Below are positions 42,991-51,447 of a stretch of DNA of 64,000 nt, in pieces; position 1 is the stretch's first letter; every line of letters starts with the position of its first letter. Source of the stretch: Stenotrophomonas indicatrix (GTDB taxonomy: Bacteria > Pseudomonadota > Gammaproteobacteria > Xanthomonadales > Xanthomonadaceae); the NCBI GenBank assembly GCA_041545745.1, contig CP168152.1, forward strand, positions 4,462,001-4,526,000. The letters are read 5' to 3'. The translations under genes were made by a program, and so were the position numbers. A model generated the notes under the pieces. It was not told where the DNA came from, ran no database searches, and was given only the letters and a program-made list of their open reading frames with translations.

Positions 42991-45765
42991 TCAGTGCGCC
43001 TCATCCCAATTGCTGCCGGTACCGGTGTCGACCACCAACGGCACCCGCAATTGTGCCGCTTGCGACATGTGCTGCACGACATTGCTGCGCAGCTCTTCAA
43101 TGAACCCGGCCTCGGCTTCGAATACCAGTTCATCGTGCACCTGCAGGATCATCCGCGCCGGGGCGCCGCTGTCACGCAGCCACTTGTCCACATCGACCAT
43201 GGCGCGTTTGATGATGTCGGCGGCCGTGCCCTGCATCGGGGCATTGATCGCCGCGCGTTCAGCACCGGCACGCAGGCCCTGGTTACGTGCATGAATGTCG
43301 TTCAGGTACAGGCGGCGGCCGAACAGGGTCTCCACGTAGCCCTGCTCCCGGGCCTGCTCGCGCATGCGCTCCATGAAGTCACGCACGCCCGGATAGCGGC
43401 TGAAGTACAGCGCGACGTAGTCCTGCGCCTGGCCGCGGTCGATGCCGAGGTTGCGGGCCAGCCCGAACGCGCTCATGCCGTACATCAGGCCGAAGTTGAT
43501 CGCCTTGGCCGCGCGACGCTCGTTGCTGGTCACTTCTTCCAGGGTGCGGCCGAACACCTCGGCGGCGGTGGCACGATGAACGTCGGCGCCCTGCTCGAAG
43601 GCGCGTACCAGGCCCGGGTCTCCGGACAGGTGGGCCATGATCCGCAGCTCGATCTGCGAATAGTCGGCCGCCAGCAGCTGGAAGCCTTCCGGGGCGATGA
43701 ACGCGCGGCGGATGCGGCGGCCATCCTCGGTGCGGATCGGGATGTTCTGCAGGTTCGGATCGGACGAGGACAGGCGGCCGGTGGCGGCGCCGGACTGGTG
43801 GTAGCTGGTGTGCACCCGGCCGGTGTCGGGGTTGACCATCTCCGGCAGCTTGTCGGTATAGGTGCTGCGCAGCTTGGCCAGGCCACGGTAGTCGAGGATC
43901 ACCCGCGGCAGCTCGTGCTGCTCTGCAATCGCCTCCAGCGCCTCTTCATTGGTGCTGGGCTGGCCCTTGGGGGTCTTCACCACCGCCGGCAGCTTCAGCT
44001 CGTCGAACAGCACCGCCTGCAACTGCTTGGGCGAATCCAGGTTGAAGCTGCGCCCGGCCAGTTCGGTGGCCTTCTGCTGCGCGGCCAGCATGCGCGAGGA
44101 CAGGTCCTGGCTCTGTCGGCGCAGTTCGTCGGTGTCGATCCGCACGCCATTGGCCTCGATGCTGGCCAGCACCGGCACCAGCGGCATCTCGATGCTGCGG
44201 TACACGCTCTCCAGGGTCGGTTCGGCCAGCAGCTGCGGCTGCAGCGCGTGGTGCAGGCGCAGGGTGATGTCGGCGTCTTCGGCGGCGTAGCGGCTGGCCT
44301 CGTCGATGCCCACCTGCGAGAACGAGATCTGCTTGGCACCCTTGCCGGCCACCTCCTCGAACTTGATGGTGTTGTAGCCCAGGTAACGCAGGGCCAGCGA
44401 ATCCATGTCGTGGCGGGTGGCGGTGGAATTGAGCACGAAGCTCTCAAGCATGGTGTCGTCGTGGTAGCCCTGCACGTCCACGCCATGGCGGCGCAGCACG
44501 TGCAGGTCGTACTTGCCATGCTGGCCCAGCTTCTTCTTCACCGGATCCTGCAGCACCGGCCGCAGCGCATCGAGCACCTGCGCCAGCGGCAGCTGTGCCG
44601 GCGCGCCCGGATAGTCATGACCGACCGGGATGTAGGCGGCCTTGCCCGGCTCCACCGCCAGGCTGATGCCCACCAGCCGCGCGCGCATCGCATCCAGTGC
44701 GTCGGTCTCGGTATCGAAGCTGATCAGATCGGCCTGCTGCACGCGCGCAACCCAGGCCTGCAGCTGCTCGGTGGTAAGCACGGTCTCGTACTCGCCGGGC
44801 GCCGACAGCGCCGGATCGAGCTCGCCGGCGGGCGGCGCTTCGGCGCTGGCACGGGCAAAGCCGGCCGCGGTGCCACGCAGGCTCGGCGTCGCGTCGTTGG
44901 CCACCGCAGGCGCCGGTACCGGCCCGCCCAGCTCCTTCAATGCCTGGGTGAAGCCATAACGCAGGTACAGCTCGCCCAGGGTGGGCACATCCGGATCGCG
45001 CAGGGCCAGCGTGGTCGGGCTGGCGTCCAGCGCGACGTCGGTGCGGATGGTCACCAGCTCCTTGTTCAGCGGCAGGCGCTCCAGCGCGGCGCGCAGGTTC
45101 TCGCCGATCTTGCCCTTCATGGTCGGCGCCGCCGCGATCACACCGTCCAGATGCTGGTATTCGGCCAGCCACTTGGCAGCGGTCTTCGGCCCGCACTTCT
45201 CCACGCCGGGCACGTTGTCGACCGCGTCGCCCATCAGCGCCAGCAGGTCGACGATCTGGTCGGCGCGCACGCCGAACTTGTCCATCACCGCCGCGTCCGA
45301 GTCCATGCGGCTGCCGGTCATGGTGTTGACCAGCTCGATGCCCGGGCGCACCAGCTGAGCGAAATCCTTGTCACCGGTGGAGATGGTCACCTTCAGGTCC
45401 TGCGCCACGCCCTGCAGCGCCAGCGTGCCGATCACATCGTCGGCCTCCACGCCGTCGATGCGCAGGATGCTGATGCCCAGCGCCTCGACGATGCGGCACA
45501 TCGGCTCGACCTGGCTGCGCAGTTCATCGGGCATCGGCGGGCGGTTGGCCTTGTACTGGTCGTACAGGTCGTCGCGGAAGGTCTTGCCGGGCGCATCGAC
45601 GACGAAGGCGACGTAGGCCGGGCGCTCCTTCAGCGTCGAGCGCAGCATGTTGACCACGCCGAACAGCGCGCCGGTGGGCTCACCCTGTGCATTGGACAGG
45701 GGCGGCAGCGCGTGGAACGCGCGGTACAGGTAACTGGACCCGTCGATCAGGACTAATCTGCTCAT
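42991..45765 (-). CDS. polA: DNA polymerase I
   Basis: A 924-residue Pol I, gap-filling and primer-removing polymerase. Domains: 5'-3' exonuclease (1-300, LIDGSSYLYRAFHALPPL, DGVEADDVIGTLA, STGDKDFAQLV), 3'-5' exonuclease region (330-520, SFDTETDALDAM with DTE and YAAEDADITLRLH), and polymerase (530-924, DPNLQNIPIRTEDGRRIRRAFI, ADYSQIELRIMAHLSGD, KAINFGLMYGMSAFGL, LQVHDELVFE). All three active sites are complete. The minus-strand terminator lies ~230 bases downstream, after the small RNA. Confidence 0.96.
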   Translation of the reverse strand: MSRLVLIDGSSYLYRAFHALPPLSNAQGEPTGALFGVVNMLRSTLKERPAYVAFVVDAPGKTFRDDLYDQYKANRPPMPDELRSQVEPMCRIVEALGISILRIDGVEADDVIGTLALQGVAQDLKVTISTGDKDFAQLVRPGIELVNTMTGSRMDSDAAVMDKFGVRADQIVDLLALMGDAVDNVPGVEKCGPKTAAKWLAEYQHLDGVIAAAPTMKGKIGENLRAALERLPLNKELVTIRTDVALDASPTTLALRDPDVPTLGELYLRYGFTQALKELGGPVPAPAVANDATPSLRGTAAGFARASAEAPPAGELDPALSAPGEYETVLTTEQLQAWVARVQQADLISFDTETDALDAMRARLVGISLAVEPGKAAYIPVGHDYPGAPAQLPLAQVLDALRPVLQDPVKKKLGQHGKYDLHVLRRHGVDVQGYHDDTMLESFVLNSTATRHDMDSLALRYLGYNTIKFEEVAGKGAKQISFSQVGIDEASRYAAEDADITLRLHHALQPQLLAEPTLESVYRSIEMPLVPVLASIEANGVRIDTDELRRQSQDLSSRMLAAQQKATELAGRSFNLDSPKQLQAVLFDELKLPAVVKTPKGQPSTNEEALEAIAEQHELPRVILDYRGLAKLRSTYTDKLPEMVNPDTGRVHTSYHQSGAATGRLSSSDPNLQNIPIRTEDGRRIRRAFIAPEGFQLLAADYSQIELRIMAHLSGDPGLVRAFEQGADVHRATAAEVFGRTLEEVTSNERRAAKAINFGLMYGMSAFGLARNLGIDRGQAQDYVALYFSRYPGVRDFMERMREQAREQGYVETLFGRRLYLNDIHARNQGLRAGAERAAINAPMQGTAADIIKRAMVDVDKWLRDSGAPARMILQVHDELVFEAEAGFIEELRSNVVQHMSQAAQLRVPLVVDTGTGSNWDEAH

Positions 45766-45862
45766 GCGACGATTCTACGCGCCCACGCCTGCACCGAGGC
45801 GACACGGCGGTGACGCGGCGATGGGGCATAATCAAGGCTCTTTCCAGGCAAAGGCCCCGCCG

Positions 45863-46147
45863 ATGAAGACCCTGATGCTGGCTTCCCTGCTCCTGCTTGC
45901 TGGCTGCGCCAGCATGGGCGGCGCAGGCGCTCCCCCGGTGGACGTCAAGGGCGCCGATGTTTCCAAGCGCACGATGGACAACGGCGACACCATCGAGGAA
46001 TACCGGGTGTCCGGCCAGTTGCGCATGGTCAAGGTGACGCCGGCACGCGGCGCCCCGTTCTACATGTATGACAAGAACGGCGATGGCCGCTTCGACAACG
46101 ATAAGGATGGTGTGTCGCCGGTGTACTGGAAGCTGTACAGCTGGTGA
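45863..46147 (+). CDS. DUF2782-type lipoprotein adjacent to polA
   Basis: A 94-residue small lipoprotein: signal MKTLMLASLLLLAGC with lipobox LAGC, then a short domain RTMDNGDTIEEYRVSGQLRMVKVTPARGAPFYMYDKNGDG(RF)DNDKDGVSPVYWKLYSW in outline. DUF2782 genes lie next to polA in many gammaproteobacteria. Function is unknown. It is divergent from polA and 98 bases away. Confidence 0.85.
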   Translation: MKTLMLASLLLLAGCASMGGAGAPPVDVKGADVSKRTMDNGDTIEEYRVSGQLRMVKVTPARGAPFYMYDKNGDGRFDNDKDGVSPVYWKLYSW

Positions 46148-46170
46148 TGTGGTTGCGGTAGGTGCACGCC

Positions 46171-46234
46171 ATCCACGCATGGCGTGGATCTACTGGGCAT
46201 TGCGGTGGCCCATCCACGCATGGCGTGGATCTAC
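46171..46234. repeat. Two direct copies of a SMAG-type palindrome
   Basis: ATCCACGCATGGCGTGGAT followed by CTAC at 46171-46193 and again at 46212-46234, in the same orientation. The same core is at 11672. Confidence 0.78.
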
Positions 46235-46334
46235 TGGGCGTTTCGGTGGCCCTATCCGCCGGGCGGCGGAAAAAACAACGCCGGCGCGCATCCTGCGGCC
46301 GGCGTCGGGTCCCCTCCCCGGGACGCTCTGCATT

Positions 46335-46781
46335 TCAGCGGATGACCAGCACCGGCAGCGTGCTGCGCGCCAGCACCTCGGCGGTCTGGCTGCCCAGCAG
46401 CACGCGGGTGACACCGCGGCGGCCGTGCGAGGTCATCACGATCAGGTCGCTGTTGCGCTGGCCCGCCGTCTCGATGATGCCGTCGGCCGCGTAGCGGTCC
46501 AGCACATGCACCGGATTGGCGGTGATGCCCTGCTCGGCCGCCTTGGCCAGGGCAGGCTGCAGCACCTTCTGCGCGCCTTCCTCGCGGTCGGCCTTGTACT
46601 CCGGGCTGTTCATGTAACCCACGCTCCAGCCCATGGCGTCGTACATGCCGACGGCCCACGGCTCGGAGACGGTGACGATATCGACTTCGGCGTTGAGGTC
46701 CTTGGCCAGCTCCAGGCCCTTGGCCAGACCCTTGTCGGCCAGTTCGGACCCGTCGGTGGCAATCAGGATGCGCTTGTACAT
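46335..46781 (-). CDS. Universal stress protein (UspA family)
   Basis: A 148-residue single-domain Usp. The start is MYKRILIATDGSELADKGL; the ATP-binding-type motif at the C-terminus is TSHGRRGVTRVLLGSQTAEVLARSTLPVLVIR (SHG, nine residues, GS), so it may bind ATP. The first Gly of the usual G-2X-G-9X-G(S/T) signature is Thr here. Start ATG at 46781. Usually induced by stasis and stress; no regulator is next to it. Confidence 0.9.
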   Translation of the reverse strand: MYKRILIATDGSELADKGLAKGLELAKDLNAEVDIVTVSEPWAVGMYDAMGWSVGYMNSPEYKADREEGAQKVLQPALAKAAEQGITANPVHVLDRYAADGIIETAGQRNSDLIVMTSHGRRGVTRVLLGSQTAEVLARSTLPVLVIR

Positions 46782-46994
46782 GGTGGGGCTCCGCGGTGAT
46801 CTACCCAGTGGGAACGCCACCATTGCACACCCGATGTGGAGATCGTGCCTTGCGCAGGATCAATCCGGCAGCGCGCAGCGATGCCTGCGCAGCGCGGCAT
46901 GATCGAGGCACGCGCCGCGGGCTGGCGTACGCTGGCGGCGCCGCACCGGGTTGCTGCGCCGTAGACAGCCGCCGGACCCTGCCCGGCGCAGCTG

Positions 46995-48011
46995 TCATCC
47001 CTCCACCGTGATCCGCCAGCCCCCCTCGTGCGGCTGCCAGTCGAATTCCACCGGCAGGAACTTCTCGATCAACCGCGCATTGCTGACCAGGTGATCGCTC
47101 AGCACGTGGGTGGTGAACGCACCGCCGCCCGCCAGCGCCATCGGCAGCAGCAACTGGTCGGACAGGTACTCGCCAACGGCACCCGCCCCGTCCAGGTACT
47201 GCTTCACCTGCCCAGCCAGGCGCGCGCCGACCTGCTCGGCGGAGACACTGCGCTCGCCATGCCCGCTGAACACCTCCACGTGATCACCATGACGCACGCG
47301 CACCAGGGCAACGTTGCCCGGTCCCAGTGCCGGCCGTATCGACCGCACATGGCGCGGATGCGGATCCACGCCCAGCGTCTCGGCCAGTACCTGCAGTTCG
47401 CGCAGGCCGATGCCGCTGGACAGGCCGGACATCAGCACCTGTGCCTCGATTCCCTGCAATGGTGCACGCACCTCCAGCGACGGCGCCTGCAACGCCGTGC
47501 ACGGTTGCACCTGCACCTCCATCACGCCACCGCCCGCCGGATGGAAGCCGTGCTGCAGCAGCTGCATCGACGCCTGCACGCCCATACGTTGCAGCGCAGG
47601 CAGATAGCTTTCGGCAATGAAGTCCGCGCTGGGCGCCAACGGGTTGTGGGTACCGCCTTCCAAGCGCAGCTGCGACGGCCCCTGCGCGCGCCACAGTGCC
47701 GGCAGCACGGTCTGCAGTACCAGCGTTGCCGAGCCACTGCTGCCGGTCGCGAAATGATAGTCGCCAGCGCTCACCAGACCCGGCTCGAAGCGCAGTGAGG
47801 TAGCGCCCAGCTCTGCACCGTGCACACACGCGTTGCCAACCCGCGCCGCCGCGTTCACCGCGGTCAAGTGCTGGCGCATCAACCCCGGCTTGCGCCGGAT
47901 CGCGCGGATGTTGTTCAACGTGAAGCCTGTACCGGTGCACAGGCTCAGGGTCAACGCCGAGCGCAGCAGCTGTCCGCCACCGTGCCCGCCATCCAGTTCA
48001 ATCATGTCCAT
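46995..48011 (-). CDS. rtcA: RNA 3'-terminal phosphate cyclase
   Basis: A 338-residue RtcA. It converts an RNA 3'-phosphate to a 2',3'-cyclic phosphate using ATP through a covalent His-AMP. Marks: IELDGGHGGGQLLRSALTLS at the start, GLMRQHLTAV, ATGSSGSATLVLQTVLP, GGTHNPLAPSADF, HGFHPAGGG, EVFSGHGERSVSAE, and DQLLLPMALAGGGAFTTHVLSDHLVSN, where the adenylated His is at about 307. Length as in E. coli RtcA (338-339). It is the last gene of the rsr-Y RNA-rtcB-rtcA operon, 82 bases after rtcB. Confidence 0.95.
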   Translation of the reverse strand: MDMIELDGGHGGGQLLRSALTLSLCTGTGFTLNNIRAIRRKPGLMRQHLTAVNAAARVGNACVHGAELGATSLRFEPGLVSAGDYHFATGSSGSATLVLQTVLPALWRAQGPSQLRLEGGTHNPLAPSADFIAESYLPALQRMGVQASMQLLQHGFHPAGGGVMEVQVQPCTALQAPSLEVRAPLQGIEAQVLMSGLSSGIGLRELQVLAETLGVDPHPRHVRSIRPALGPGNVALVRVRHGDHVEVFSGHGERSVSAEQVGARLAGQVKQYLDGAGAVGEYLSDQLLLPMALAGGGAFTTHVLSDHLVSNARLIEKFLPVEFDWQPHEGGWRITVEG

Positions 48012-48093
48012 CTGTCTGTTCCTCCGTACCCGTTGTGTCGATGCCGGGCCTTGCTGCCGTGCGCGGCGCAGTGTACGTCGCGCACGGGTTGCC

Positions 48094-49320
48094 TCATCCC
48101 TTCACGCACACCACCTGGCGCAGCGTGTGCACGATCTCGACCAGATCGCGCTGGGCCTCCATTACCGCCTCGATCGGCTTGTAGGCCGCCGGCGATTCAT
48201 CCACCACCTCCGCATCCTTGCGGCATTCCACGTGCGCGGTGGCCTTGACGTGGTCATCCACCGTGATCAGCTTGCGCGCCTGGGTACGGCTCATCACGCG
48301 GCCGGCGCCGTGGCTGCAGCTGTGGAAGCTGTCCTCGTTTCCGAGGCCACGCACGATGAAGCTCTTGGCGCCCATGCTGCCCGGAATGATGCCCAGCTCG
48401 CCCCTGCGCGCACTCACCGCGCCCTTGCGGGTCAGCATCACTTCCTTGCCGAAGTGGGTCTCGCGGTTCACGTAGTTGTGGTGGCAGTTCACCGCCTCGG
48501 CCTCGGCCTCGAACGGCTTGCTGATCACCGTACGCACCGCGGCCACCACGTTGCGCATCATCACCTCGCGGTTCATGCGTGCGAAACGCTGCGCCCAGTC
48601 CACCGCGAACACATAGTCGCCGTAGTGCTGGCTGCCCTCGGGCAGGTAGGCCAGGTCCTGGTCGGGCAGGTTGATCATCCAGCGGCGCATTTCCTGCTTG
48701 GCCAGCTCGATGAAGTAGGTGCCGATGGCATTGCCCACCCCACGCGAACCGGAGTGCAGCATGAACCACACGCGCTGCTCCTGGTCCAGGCAGACCTCGA
48801 CGAAGTGGTTACCGGTACCCAGCGTTCCCAGGTGCTTGAGGTTGTTGGTGTTCTTCAGGCGCGGGTGACGCTCGCAGATCAATGCGAAGTCATCCACCAG
48901 TTGCGCCCAGCCTTCCACCGCCAGCTCGGGTGGCGTGTCCCAGCTGCCCTTGTCGCGGCCACCGCGGGTGACGCTGCGGCCGTGCGGCACAGCCCGCTCG
49001 ATCGCGCTGCGCACCGCCGACAGGTTGTCCGGCAGGTCGCTGGCGACCAGCGTGGTGCGCACTGCGATCATGCCGCAGCCGATGTCCACGCCCACCGCCG
49101 CAGGAATGATCGCGCCGATGGTCGGCACCACCGAACCCACCGTCGCGCCCTTGCCCAGGTGCACGTCGGGCATCACCGAAATCCACTTGTGGATGAAGGG
49201 CAGCTTGGCGATGTTCTGCAGCTGCTCGCGCGCCTGGTCTTCCAGCGGCACGCCGCGGGTCCACAGCTTGATCGGTGCAGCACCCGGCTGCTGGATCACG
49301 TCGTAATTGAGGGTGGTCAT
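48094..49320 (-). CDS. rtcB: RNA-splicing ligase RtcB
   Basis: A 408-residue RtcB, the GTP- and Mn2+-dependent 3'-5' RNA ligase that seals 2',3'-cyclic-phosphate or 3'-phosphate to 5'-OH ends, as in broken tRNAs. Metal ligands: Asp79/Cys82 in VGVDIGCGM, His172 in GTGNHFVE, His189 in MLHSGSRGVGN, His281 in CHHNYVN; guanylated His337 in SCSHGAGRVMSR. Same length as E. coli RtcB. The ATG at 49320 (MTTLNYDVIQQPGAAP) has AAAGGAAA 7 bases upstream; a longer in-frame extension runs through the Y RNA gene and is not coding. It lies 40 bases after the third Y RNA. Confidence 0.96.
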   Translation of the reverse strand: MTTLNYDVIQQPGAAPIKLWTRGVPLEDQAREQLQNIAKLPFIHKWISVMPDVHLGKGATVGSVVPTIGAIIPAAVGVDIGCGMIAVRTTLVASDLPDNLSAVRSAIERAVPHGRSVTRGGRDKGSWDTPPELAVEGWAQLVDDFALICERHPRLKNTNNLKHLGTLGTGNHFVEVCLDQEQRVWFMLHSGSRGVGNAIGTYFIELAKQEMRRWMINLPDQDLAYLPEGSQHYGDYVFAVDWAQRFARMNREVMMRNVVAAVRTVISKPFEAEAEAVNCHHNYVNRETHFGKEVMLTRKGAVSARRGELGIIPGSMGAKSFIVRGLGNEDSFHSCSHGAGRVMSRTQARKLITVDDHVKATAHVECRKDAEVVDESPAAYKPIEAVMEAQRDLVEIVHTLRQVVCVKG

Positions 49321-49360
49321 GGTGATGTTTCCTTTCATCCAAAGCAAAAACAAAGAAGGT

Positions 49361-49471
49361 GCGGTGACAAAGGGGGTGGAACATTCCGTCGCCCACGTTG
49401 CCGTGGAGGACGGCCGGGACTTGAACCCGACCCCGAAGGGCTTCCGATGTAGTTCCACCTGCATTCCCCGC
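49361..49471 (-). ncRNA. Y-RNA-like gene 3 (tRNA acceptor/T-arm mimic)
   Basis: About 111 bases. The closing stem is GCGGGGA/TCACCGC (one mismatch), then an internal loop with ATGCAG, then GGTGGAAC/GTTCCACC. Above this lie a small CCC-TTCG-GGG hairpin, a canonical T-arm (GTCGGG TTCAAGT CCCGGC) and an acceptor-like long hairpin with CCGTC/GACGG and CCACG-GCAA-CGTGG. No D-arm is present. The shared string GAATGCNGGNGGAACTACA links it to the other two. Ro60-type proteins bind such stems. It lies 40 bases before rtcB and is followed by ACCTT like its siblings. Confidence 0.85.
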
Positions 49472-49488
49472 GCAACGAAAGCGAAGGT

Positions 49489-49626
49489 GCCGGCAGCACG
49501 ACAAGAATCTGGAGGAACATCCTGCTCTACCACTGAGCTACCGCTGCGTTACCACAGCGGGCGGGGCTCGAACCCGCGACCTGGAGCTTAAGGGGCTGTA
49601 GTTCCTCCGGCATTCGCGGTGCCGGC
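49489..49626 (-). ncRNA. Y-RNA-like gene 2 containing a circularly permuted tRNA
   Basis: About 138 bases. The closing stem is 13 positions long with one C:C mismatch (GCCGGCACCGCGA/TCGTGCTGCCGGC), then the conserved internal loop, then GGAGGAAC/GTTCCTCC. Inside is a nearly complete tRNA in swapped order: variable-loop AGGTC, T-arm GCGGG TTCGAGC CCCGC, acceptor 3' strand CCGCTGT, linker GGTAAC, acceptor 5' strand GCAGCGG, TA, D-arm GCTC AGTGGTA GAGC. The two acceptor strands form a 7-bp stem. The opened end is where the anticodon arm would be, and there the Ro stem is attached. It is not a normal tRNA gene. Confidence 0.88.
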
Positions 49627-49667
49627 GGTGAAGCATCGGCGCCGTTGCCGGTGCCGTTTGAAAAGGT

Positions 49668-49777
49668 GCGGTGACAAGAGGAAGTGGAACGTCTGTTTCC
49701 TCACGACAGGCAGGAAACGCGGGACTCGAACCCGACCCCGAAGGGACAACCAATGTAGTTCCACCAGCATTCACCGC
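49668..49777 (-). ncRNA. Y-RNA-like gene 1 (tRNA acceptor/T-arm mimic)
   Basis: About 110 bases. The closing stem is perfect: GCGGTGA/TCACCGC. The internal loop is followed by GTGGAAC/GTTCCAC, then a CCC-TTCG-GGG hairpin, a T-arm CGGG TTCGAGT CCCG, and a 7-bp acceptor-like hairpin GTTTCCT/AGGAAAC with a 10-base loop. No D-arm is present. It is the first RNA after rsr, preceded by TTTTTTT. It and gene 3 share the T-arm and TTCG hairpin almost word for word but differ in the acceptor-like hairpin. Confidence 0.85.
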
Positions 49778-49799
49778 AAAAAAAGAATTCCTGGCCCTG

Positions 49800-49825
49800 C
49801 CCGGCTGGCCCCATTGCCAGCCGGG
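49800..49825 (-). promoter_or_regulatory. Hairpin between rsr and the first Y RNA
   Basis: CCCGGCTGG...CCAGCCGGG, a perfect 9-bp stem with an 8-base loop, 26 bases after the rsr stop. A run of seven T follows 15 bases later on the minus strand, directly before Y RNA 1. It may be a weak terminator/attenuator, a processing site or an mRNA-stabilising hairpin; the spacing to the T run is too long for a classic terminator. Confidence 0.5.
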
Positions 49826-49851
49826 CGGTCCGTGGCGGCTTCCCTGCCGCC

Positions 49852-51399
49852 TTACAACGCCATGTCCTGGATGCGCTGGACCCAGCTGCTGCCGTCTTCG
49901 GCCGCAGCGGCGTACTGCGCGATCAGGTCGAACACCGCATCGCTGAAGCCTCCGATGTGCAGCACGTCATCGCGCTGCACGGTCTGGCTGCTGGCCACCG
50001 GCTGCAGGTCGATGCATACCAGCCGCGCCTGTGGGCAGCGGCGCTTCAGTGCATCCCACTGCAGCATCGTGGCCGTCTGCCCGCCGTGGCGGGTGTCACG
50101 CCAACTCTCGCTGTCCGACACCAGCACCACCAGGTCCACCGGCTCGCGCCGCAGGTTGAGGTGGTGCAGCGGCGCGCTGACCGACGTACCGCCACCGTTG
50201 ATCGCCAGCTGGCGGGCCAACGTCATCACGCTGTCGCGCGGGTTCAACCGCACGTGACGCACCTCGGTATCGAACGGCAATACCTTGGCCTGCGGCTGCC
50301 CGCGCAGCACGCAGGCTGCAACCAGCGCCGCCACGTCCACACAGCGTGCTGCGGTGCTGGCGCCCCTGCGGTAGCCGGTCACCGGCGACTGCATGGAACC
50401 GGACACGTCCACCGCCACCACCACCCGCCCCGGCAATGCCGGTGCCGACGCCGTGGCGATCTCCATCGCATCCTGCAGCGCTTCCAGGATCGGCGACGGC
50501 AAGCCAGCGCCCGCGTGGAAGGCCATCAGCAGCTGGTACGGCAGTACACGGGCACGACGCACCTGCTGCGGATCACGCAGGCGCTCTGCGATCACCTGCA
50601 CCATCGCTGGATCATCGAACACGCCGTTGCGGGCGAACGTGTTGAGGTTCATCCGCATCGACTGCCACGATGCATTGCGGGCCAGTGCCGACCACTGCGC
50701 CGCATCCAGCGGCAGCGTGCTGTAGTACTGGAACGGCAGGTCCGGCGGCAGCCTGCGCGGATCACGCTTGAACGCTTCGTAGGCCTGCACCACCGCCGGC
50801 AGCTGCGCCTCGTCGTACGCACGACCGATGATCCAGGCATACAGCGCCTTGCGCTCGGCGTTGGCCGGCTTCGGGTGCACCATGCGTATCACATCGGCCA
50901 GCGACGGCTGCTGGCCGATCGCCGCACGCACCAGCGTTTCCGCCGAGGCCTGCTGGATCCACTCGCGCACCCTGCGCTTGGGCAGCGAGCCCAGCGAACG
51001 ACGCCCTACCTGGCCGCTGCGCATGATCTGCACGAAGGTGCGCAGTTGGCGGCCGTTGTCGATCACCCGCGGAAACGCCAGAGCGAACGCCTCCGGATCG
51101 CGCAGGCTGAGCACCGCCAGCAGCAGTGCCGGCATGTCCTTCATGTGTGCAACCTGACGGGCGTACAGCGCAGTGCGGGCGATGAAGCGCGGCTCGACCT
51201 GCGCGGTCAGCGCCAGCACCTGCTGCAGCTGCGCCTCGGCGTCGCTGTAGAAAGTGTTGTTCAGGCACCCGGTGGCCGCATACAGCGCCAGCGCTGCACG
51301 CGGGTCGCGGCGGTAGGCCAGGCCACCGGCTTCATTGACGGTGTCTGCCTGCGGCGGCTGCGGCGTGCGCATCCAGGAGAAGAGCGAAAGGTTGGCCAT
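49852..51399 (-). CDS. rsr: Rsr, bacterial Ro60 (TROVE) RNA-binding protein
   Basis: A 515-residue Ro60 orthologue. Residues ~10-320 are the TROVE HEAT-repeat ring that binds Y RNA outside and misfolded or single-stranded RNA through its hole (SLFSWMRTPQPPQADTVNEAGG, VSALYARQV-type helices, RSLGSLPKRRVREWIQQAS, NLNTFARNGVF). Residues ~325-515 are a von Willebrand A domain whose metal site is complete: DVSGS (Asp331, Ser333, Ser335), Thr405 in GGGTSVSAPL, Asp429 in LVSDSESW. The start is the ATG at 51399 with GAGGA upstream: a longer frame would run through the sigma54 promoter. First gene of the rsr-Y RNA-rtcBA operon. Confidence 0.95.
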   Translation of the reverse strand: MANLSLFSWMRTPQPPQADTVNEAGGLAYRRDPRAALALYAATGCLNNTFYSDAEAQLQQVLALTAQVEPRFIARTALYARQVAHMKDMPALLLAVLSLRDPEAFALAFPRVIDNGRQLRTFVQIMRSGQVGRRSLGSLPKRRVREWIQQASAETLVRAAIGQQPSLADVIRMVHPKPANAERKALYAWIIGRAYDEAQLPAVVQAYEAFKRDPRRLPPDLPFQYYSTLPLDAAQWSALARNASWQSMRMNLNTFARNGVFDDPAMVQVIAERLRDPQQVRRARVLPYQLLMAFHAGAGLPSPILEALQDAMEIATASAPALPGRVVVAVDVSGSMQSPVTGYRRGASTAARCVDVAALVAACVLRGQPQAKVLPFDTEVRHVRLNPRDSVMTLARQLAINGGGTSVSAPLHHLNLRREPVDLVVLVSDSESWRDTRHGGQTATMLQWDALKRRCPQARLVCIDLQPVASSQTVQRDDVLHIGGFSDAVFDLIAQYAAAAEDGSSWVQRIQDMAL

Positions 51400-51447
51400 G
51401 CTGATGTCCTCGGCGGGAACAGCCCGCGTCGTGTCTTGCCGGATATA

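Noticed and set aside
42991..45765. A 932-codon plus-strand frame opposite polA
   Set aside because: Shadow of polA; Gln/His-rich with no domain.
49321..49533. A longer RtcB starting at 49533
   Set aside because: The extension reads through Y RNA gene 3 and part of gene 2 and is unlike RtcB; AAAGGAAA precedes the ATG at 49320 and gives the family's normal 408 residues.
49489..49626. An ordinary tRNA gene near 49530-49600
   Set aside because: The D-half and T-half are in the wrong order, there is no anticodon arm between them, and the acceptor strands are joined by a loop. It is embedded in a Ro-type stem, so I call it a Y RNA with a permuted tRNA.
49361..49777. A CRISPR-like array
   Set aside because: The three units are 110-138 bases with only a 19-base shared core and tRNA-like folds; there are no short regular repeats and no cas genes.
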